Source: Chloroflexota bacterium (GTDB lineage Bacteria; Chloroflexota; Anaerolineae; UBA4142). From it: 35,347 bases of DNA. The translations under genes and the position numbers were made by a program. Positions 30,948 through 35,347 of the stretch are shown here, piece by piece (within the stretch, counting starts at the first letter, position 1; each line of letters opens with the position of its first letter). The stretch is from assembly GCA_016215025.1 (NCBI GenBank), contig JACRMI010000083.1:1-35347 (forward strand), in the 5' to 3' direction. The notes beneath the pieces are model-generated. The model ran no database searches, was not told the DNA's origin, and saw only the letters and a list, made by a program, of their open reading frames with translations.

Positions 30948-33077
30948 TTATGTTTCTGGGAGACCCAGCCCAATGCGCTCGCGTTCAGCATCAATGGAAA
31001 GAATCACCACTTCGAGGACATCCCCTACGGTAATGGACGTTTGCCCACGCCGCATTTGGCTTTTATGCAGCAGACCATCGTGCTTGAGTCCAATATCCAC
31101 AAATGCGCCAAAGTCGACGACGTTGCGGACTGTACCTTTTAAGCGCATCCCTTCTTTCAAGTCTTCGAGTTTCATGACATCGCGCCGCAGCAACGGTTTA
31201 GGCAATTCATCTCGCGGATCGCGACCGGGACGTGCGAGTTGTTCAAGAATGTCAGCTAGAGTTGGCTCTCCGCAATCGAGAACTTGCGCCATTTCTGCTA
31301 GAGTTGTCTTCTGACAAAATTCGGCGAGCTGCTTCGATAAATCGCGTCCGGTTCCCGTTACGCCGATCAACGCGAACAGGTTGCGAACAATGGGATATGA
31401 TTCCGGATGAATGGCCGTATTGTCGAGAGATTCATTTCCATCCACGATGCGCAAAAATCCAGCGGCTTGTTCGAACGCTTTGGGACCGAGACCTTTTACT
31501 TGGCGGAAGGCGACACGATTGCGAAATTCGCCGTTCGCTTCGCGATAAGCGACAAGCGCCTCGGCGAGTTTCGCCCCGATCCCCGCGACGTAACGTAACA
31601 ACGCCGGCGAGGCGGTATTCACATCGACACCGACGGCATTGACGACAGATTCAACCACGGCATCGAGTGCCTCACTCAACTGTTTGTCATCGAGGTCGTG
31701 CTGATACAATCCAACTCCAATCGAGCGAGGATCAATCTTGACCAGCTCTGCGAGCGGATCGATCACGCGCCGCGCGATGGACACCGCACCGCGCAATGTC
31801 ACATCGAGGTCCGGCAATTCCGCGCGTGCTAGTGGCGAGGCGGAGTACACGGAGGCTCCTTGTTCGCTGGTGATGAGATATTCGGCGCGGGTTCCCTCAG
31901 CAATTATTTCAGCAACGAGTTGTTCTGTTTCACGCGAAGCCGTTCCGTTGCCAATCGCGAATACATCCGCGTTGGTTTTTTTAACAAGGCGTTTGAGCGT
32001 GGTTTTGCTTTCATCCCATTGCTTTTGTGGCTCATGCGGATAAATGGTGCCGGTCAGCATCACTTTGCCCGTTGGATCAATCACTGCAATTTTACATCCG
32101 GTGCGAAAGCCGGGGTCAATCCCAATCACCGAATGATTTCGAATGGGTGGCTGCAGCAGCAGTGCACGGACATTCTCCGCAAAAATGCGAACTGCGTGAG
32201 CGCTCGCTTCCTCGGTCAGCATCCGACGCACATCGCGTTCAATGGCGGGCAAAAGCAATCGTTCGTTGGCATCTTGGGTTGCTAAGAGAAGTTGTTTCGC
32301 AAGGGGTGATTGCGGATTGAGTGGATATTTCTGTTTCAGTCGCGCAAAAATTTCGACCTCTGGCATTCTCAACTCTATCTTGAGTGCACCACTGGTTTCG
32401 CCCCGATTGAGCGCGAGGATTTGATAAGGACGTACTCGTGACAGCGGAATGGTGAATTCGTAATACTGTGCAAAGACTTTCGTGGGGTCTTGAGCAGCCT
32501 CCAATTGAGTGCTACAGATTTCGCTTCGTTCTCGAGCCAGTGTTCGTGCCGCACCCCGCAACTCAGGATCGTCGGAAATGATTTCGGCGACAATGTCGCG
32601 TGCCCCTGCCCAGGCTGTCTCAATTTCCGCAACTTCTTCATTGAGAAACGGCTGGGCCAATTTCGCCAGTGAATCGTGCGTGAGTGGTTGAGCAAGGATC
32701 ATCTGAGCAAGAGGTTCCAAGCCGCGTGAACGCGCCATCATCGCGCGCGTGCGACGTTTCGGTTTGAACGGCTGATACAAATCTTCGACCGCTTGCAGGG
32801 TTTCAGCTGATTCAATGGCAGCCTTCAATTCCGGCGTCAATTTCTCTTGGGCGCGAAGCGAATCGAGGACAGTGGTTTTCCGATCAGCCAGCGTACGCAA
32901 GTACGCTAATCGTTCGACAAGTTGGCGCAGTTGTTCTTCATCGAGCGAGCCAGTGACTTCTTTGCGATAGCGCGCTACGAAGGGAACGGTATTCCCATCG
33001 TCAAATAAGGTCACTGCTGCTTGAACCTGGGTTGGGGCAAGTTTGAGTTCGCGGGCAAGAATAGCGTGTATATCCAT
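30948..33077 (-). CDS. tex: Tex-family S1 RNA-binding transcription accessory protein
   Basis: 709 residues, the usual Tex length. The order is an N-terminal helical domain with TVPFVARYRKEVTGSLDEEQ, a YqgF-like nuclease-fold domain (SVIGIDPGFRTGCKIAVID), helix-hairpin-helix repeats (LLRYVAGIGAKLAEALVAYR, FRQVKGLGPKAFEQAAGFL) and a C-terminal S1 domain (RLKGTVRNVVDFGAFVDIGL). Tex binds structured nucleic acid and affects transcription and toxin or stress genes. The start chosen is ATG at 33077, matching the family N-terminus MDIHAILARELKL. Confidence 0.96.
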   Translation of the reverse strand: MDIHAILARELKLAPTQVQAAVTLFDDGNTVPFVARYRKEVTGSLDEEQLRQLVERLAYLRTLADRKTTVLDSLRAQEKLTPELKAAIESAETLQAVEDLYQPFKPKRRTRAMMARSRGLEPLAQMILAQPLTHDSLAKLAQPFLNEEVAEIETAWAGARDIVAEIISDDPELRGAARTLARERSEICSTQLEAAQDPTKVFAQYYEFTIPLSRVRPYQILALNRGETSGALKIELRMPEVEIFARLKQKYPLNPQSPLAKQLLLATQDANERLLLPAIERDVRRMLTEEASAHAVRIFAENVRALLLQPPIRNHSVIGIDPGFRTGCKIAVIDPTGKVMLTGTIYPHEPQKQWDESKTTLKRLVKKTNADVFAIGNGTASRETEQLVAEIIAEGTRAEYLITSEQGASVYSASPLARAELPDLDVTLRGAVSIARRVIDPLAELVKIDPRSIGVGLYQHDLDDKQLSEALDAVVESVVNAVGVDVNTASPALLRYVAGIGAKLAEALVAYREANGEFRNRVAFRQVKGLGPKAFEQAAGFLRIVDGNESLDNTAIHPESYPIVRNLFALIGVTGTGRDLSKQLAEFCQKTTLAEMAQVLDCGEPTLADILEQLARPGRDPRDELPKPLLRRDVMKLEDLKEGMRLKGTVRNVVDFGAFVDIGLKHDGLLHKSQMRRGQTSITVGDVLEVVILSIDAERERIGLGLPET

Positions 33078-33153
33078 ACGACGGATTATAGCGAGGAGTA
33101 CGAGATTGCTCAAATTACCTGAATCGGTGTGAACGGTCTCCTCATCAATTACT

Positions 33154-33420
33154 TTGACGCGCTGTCCAAATGGCGATCAGCGTGTCGTGTCCTTCGGCGA
33201 TGCGATTTTTGCCGTTGAGCGTACGTCAAGACATACAGAGAAACCTGTCCTATGTGTGCAAAATGTCAGTAGCAATATTCAACGCCTCGATTTGCGCGCA
33301 TGGCATCCTCCTAGCTCAACTGGCACGTTGATCGACTTGATTACGCAGCAGACATTTGTAACAAGTAAGCCAGTGAATTTGGAACCGTATGCAACACTTT
33401 GGCTTACGCACGCATCTTAG
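33154..33420 (+). pseudogene. C-terminal remnant of a GH13-type sugar phosphorylase/glycosidase
   Basis: The frame reads CPNGDQRVVSFGDAIFAVER, PVLCVQNVSSNIQRL, LIDLITQQTF and LEPYATLWL. This is the beta-sandwich end of sucrose-phosphorylase or alpha-amylase-like enzymes (typically HNVS ... DLLTG ... L-x-PY-x-x-xWL). The catalytic barrel is missing: upstream is the divergent tex gene. It is a leftover of a gene lost by rearrangement and should not be functional. Confidence 0.65.
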
Positions 33421-33460
33421 AACGCTGGCGATCATTTGTTTTTTGTGACCGGATAGGTTC

Positions 33461-33499
33461 AGACCTTCCGGTTTCGTTTCGCGGAAACCTGGAAGGTCT
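33461..33499. repeat. GAAACC-type palindrome
   Basis: AGACCTTCC-GGTTTC and GAAACC-T-GGAAGGTCT form a 15-bp stem with one bulged T, upstream of the cyclase-STAND promoter. It has the same design as the palindrome at 11617-11649 (AGACC ends, CAGGTTTC-type middle). Confidence 0.65.
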
Positions 33500-33516
33500 C
33501 TGGCTTTAAACCGGTC

Positions 33517-33546
33517 TTGCCAAACCGTGCGCCGTCAAGTTATAAT
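33517..33546 (+). promoter_or_regulatory. Promoter of the cyclase-STAND gene
   Basis: TTGCCA (33517-33522), an 18-nt spacer and a perfect TATAAT (33541-33546). The start of transcription would be near 33553, giving a leader of about 55 nt with GGAGG before the GTG. Confidence 0.6.
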
Positions 33547-33607
33547 AAGCGCGCCTCCACTCAAGGTGGGTGAGGCGTGTTTTTCTCTGACGATTTTGGA
33601 GGTGTCC

Positions 33608-35254
33608 GTGGCTCTGCAAAACCCTCCCAGCGGGACCGTTACTTTTCTTTTCACCGACATTGAAGGCAGTACCACCATCGCCCAACAGTTTCCTACGCAA
33701 TGGGAAATTGTGCGGGCGCGTCATCACGCTCTCCTACACCAAGCTATGCAAGCTCACAATGGCTATGTCTTTCAAATCGTCGGCGATGCGTTTTGTGTTG
33801 CTTTCCATACTTCGACCGCGGCGGTGAATGCTGCCATCCTCGCTCAACAATTATTTTTGCAGGAAAAGTGGGATACCTCGCCACTCCGTGTCCGCGTGGG
33901 CATCCACACCGGAATCGCGCAAGCCACTGCGATGGATAGTGTCTCGGGTGGCTACATGGGTTTCTCCACAATGGCGCGCGTCCAACGCGTCATGTCGGCT
34001 GCGCATGGTGGACAGATTCTACTTTCCCACGCAACCGCCGAACTTGTGCGCGATGAATTATCCCAGGAAATTTCTTTGCGCGATATGGGTGAACACAAAC
34101 TCAAGGGTTTGCTCCGTTCCGAAAGGTTGTGGCAAGTGGTCGCGCCCCAATTGCCGCAAGACTTTCCTCCGCTGGAAACTCTCGATGTCATGCCGAGTAA
34201 CTTGCCGAGTCCACCCAATCGTTTGGTGGGACGCACGCAGCAATTAGAGCAAGTCAAGCAGCGACTCGCCCAAACACGCTTGTTGACCTTACTCGGACCC
34301 GGCGGTACCGGCAAGACGCGTTTGGCGTTGCAAGCCGCGCATGATTTGCTCGTCGATTTTGAAGACCGCGTTTATTTTGTTGACCTCGCGTCGAGCCGCG
34401 ACTCGAATGCGGTGCTGTCGGCGATTGGCCGAACGCTTGGCGTACGTGAATCAAGCGACAAACCGCTGCTGAATGAACTGAAAGAGCAAATCAATCACAC
34501 AAAAATGTTGTCGTTACTTGACAATTTCGAACAGGTCACCGTTGCCGCGCCGACCATGGTCGAGTTGCTGCGCGATTGTCCTGAGTTGAAACTGTTGGTC
34601 ACAAGTCGTGCCGCGTTGCACGTGCGCGACGAATACGTCTTTCCGGTACCGCCGCTCACGCTCCCACAATTCGAACCTAGGAATTTATCCATTGAACAAC
34701 TGGCGCAATCCGAAGCGGTGCAATTATTTATCGAACGCGCGCAGACCGTCAAGCCCAATTTTGCATTGACGCCAGACAACGCGCCGGCTGTCGCCGAAAT
34801 CTGTGCGCGCCTGGATGGTCTGCCCTTGGCAATCGAACTTGCAACGGCGCGACTCAACGTCTTTACAGCGCAAGCGCTCGCGGAACGATTGGGGAATCGA
34901 TTGAAATTATTGCGTGGCGGCGCGCGTGACTTGCCGGAACGACAACAAACCCTGCGGGACACAATCGATTGGAGCTACGAGTTGCTCGAGGCGCGCGAGC
35001 AAGATTTATTCAAACTGCTCGCGGTATTTTCGGGCGCGACGATCGAAGCGGTCGAAGCAACCGTGAGTAACCTCGAACGATTCGCCGAATTCGACGTGAT
35101 AGAAGGCGTCGGCTCGCTCGTCGATAATAGTCTCATTCGTCACCAAGAAGACTCTGGCGGCGAAGCACGTCTGCGAATGCTGGAGACCATCCGTGAATTT
35201 GCGACTGCTCGTTTGGAAGAAGACACAACCTTTCTGATTCCCTTACCAATTTAA
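33608..35254 (+). CDS. Cyclase-NB-ARC (STAND) regulator, C-terminus cut by IS
   Basis: 548 residues. Residues 1 to about 175 form a class III cyclase-like domain (TVTFLFTDIEGST, FQIVGDAF). The substrate Lys position is Gln (VFQIVGD) and the transition-state Asn is Ala (FSTMARVQR), so catalysis is probably lost. An NB-ARC/STAND ATPase follows: Walker A in LLGPGGTGKTRLAL, Walker B in LSLLDNFEQV, RxLPLA-like GLPLAIELATARL, and winged-helix end LRMLETIREFATARLEED. Family members then continue with long TPR repeats; here the frame ends after TTFLIPLPI, just before a new transposase gene. The GTG start at 33608 has GGAGG 5 nt upstream. Confidence 0.85.
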   Translation: MALQNPPSGTVTFLFTDIEGSTTIAQQFPTQWEIVRARHHALLHQAMQAHNGYVFQIVGDAFCVAFHTSTAAVNAAILAQQLFLQEKWDTSPLRVRVGIHTGIAQATAMDSVSGGYMGFSTMARVQRVMSAAHGGQILLSHATAELVRDELSQEISLRDMGEHKLKGLLRSERLWQVVAPQLPQDFPPLETLDVMPSNLPSPPNRLVGRTQQLEQVKQRLAQTRLLTLLGPGGTGKTRLALQAAHDLLVDFEDRVYFVDLASSRDSNAVLSAIGRTLGVRESSDKPLLNELKEQINHTKMLSLLDNFEQVTVAAPTMVELLRDCPELKLLVTSRAALHVRDEYVFPVPPLTLPQFEPRNLSIEQLAQSEAVQLFIERAQTVKPNFALTPDNAPAVAEICARLDGLPLAIELATARLNVFTAQALAERLGNRLKLLRGGARDLPERQQTLRDTIDWSYELLEAREQDLFKLLAVFSGATIEAVEATVSNLERFAEFDVIEGVGSLVDNSLIRHQEDSGGEARLRMLETIREFATARLEEDTTFLIPLPI

Positions 35255-35347
35255 GGAAGTAGCAAGGTTGCCCATGTTGAGGCATAATTTGGTTGTCTGA
35301 CGACCAAAGGAGCCCCAAACATGAGCAACAGTTACGAATTGTATCAC
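35227..35347 (+). mobile_element. Start of a second insertion sequence (runs off the window)
   Basis: The STAND homology stops near 35226, and 94 bp later a new gene starts with a strong ribosome site. A short near-perfect inverted repeat, TTGGTTGTC-T-GACGACCAA (35289-35307), precedes the gene. Transposon ends cannot be defined without the rest. The call rests on the abrupt loss of homology and is tentative. Confidence 0.45.
35321..35347 (+). CDS. Partial CDS, probable transposase N-terminus
   Basis: Nine codons (MSNSYELYH) start at ATG 35321, with AAAGGAG 8 nt upstream, and run off the window. Identity cannot be established from nine residues; a transposase is inferred from the truncation of the upstream regulator. 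Confidence 0.4.

Noticed and set aside
1..35347. tRNA genes as attachment sites
   Set aside because: I recognised no tRNA-like cloverleaf or conserved T-arm by eye near the island ends; a tRNAscan run would decide.

Overview
The window looks like a chromosomal segment of an uncultured member of the Chloroflexota (Anaerolineae-like). This is inferred from the gene types: MalT/SARP-like STAND regulators, a cyclase-STAND fusion, Met-rich SHOCT proteins, ArsR-rhodanese and MBL-rhodanese proteins, and dispersed GAAACC palindromes. No rRNA or tRNA was seen, so taxonomy is not proven.

Layout. 1-2345 is the end of a CRISPR array (32 repeats of 37 bp) with no cas genes in view. 2365-4082 is an insertion sequence whose two ends each carry three alternating copies of a 12-mer. 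It abuts the array on one side and on the other cuts off the DNA-binding end of a STAND regulator (4034-6646). 7012-10087 is a minus-strand group: NAD(P)H-hydrate epimerase, a CopZ-like Fe-S/Zn protein, a membrane protein and a glutaredoxin-thioredoxin reductase fusion. Divergent from it is a plus-strand operon (10194-11642): sigma factor, zinc-binding anti-sigma-like protein, and a peroxiredoxin-like protein whose first redox cysteine is an in-frame TGA followed by a SECIS-like hairpin. This is a probable selenoprotein that ordinary gene calling would break, and it is the best candidate for something overlooked.

11681-15351 (minus) is a two-component system plus a secreted PepSY-like protein and two SHOCT proteins. 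All but the response regulator carry GMM-type methionine motifs, which suggests copper or silver sensing. The same triple TGAAG operator, with identical 0/+11/+33 spacing and an equally spaced -10 box, precedes both transcription units. 15420-24878 (minus) is a long, tightly packed sulfur cluster: ArsR-rhodanese regulator with an inverted-repeat operator, MBL-rhodanese protein, MFS transporter, class III cyclase, DUF2173 protein, methyltransferase, three DsrE-like proteins, another methyltransferase, a coiled-coil protein, an SQR-like flavoprotein and a YbaK deacylase.

About 24.9-30.25 kb is an AT-richer accessory island. It holds two paralogous small proteins with a Cas2-like layout, a frameshifted Myb/SANT-like protein, an HTH protein, a candidate structured RNA behind a perfect consensus promoter, a serine-recombinase domain lacking its catalytic serine, and an intact large serine recombinase that runs into the truncated 3' end of a methyltransferase. 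After this come the Tex RNA-binding protein, a glycosidase/phosphorylase remnant, and a second STAND regulator (cyclase-NB-ARC) truncated by the start of another insertion sequence at the right edge.
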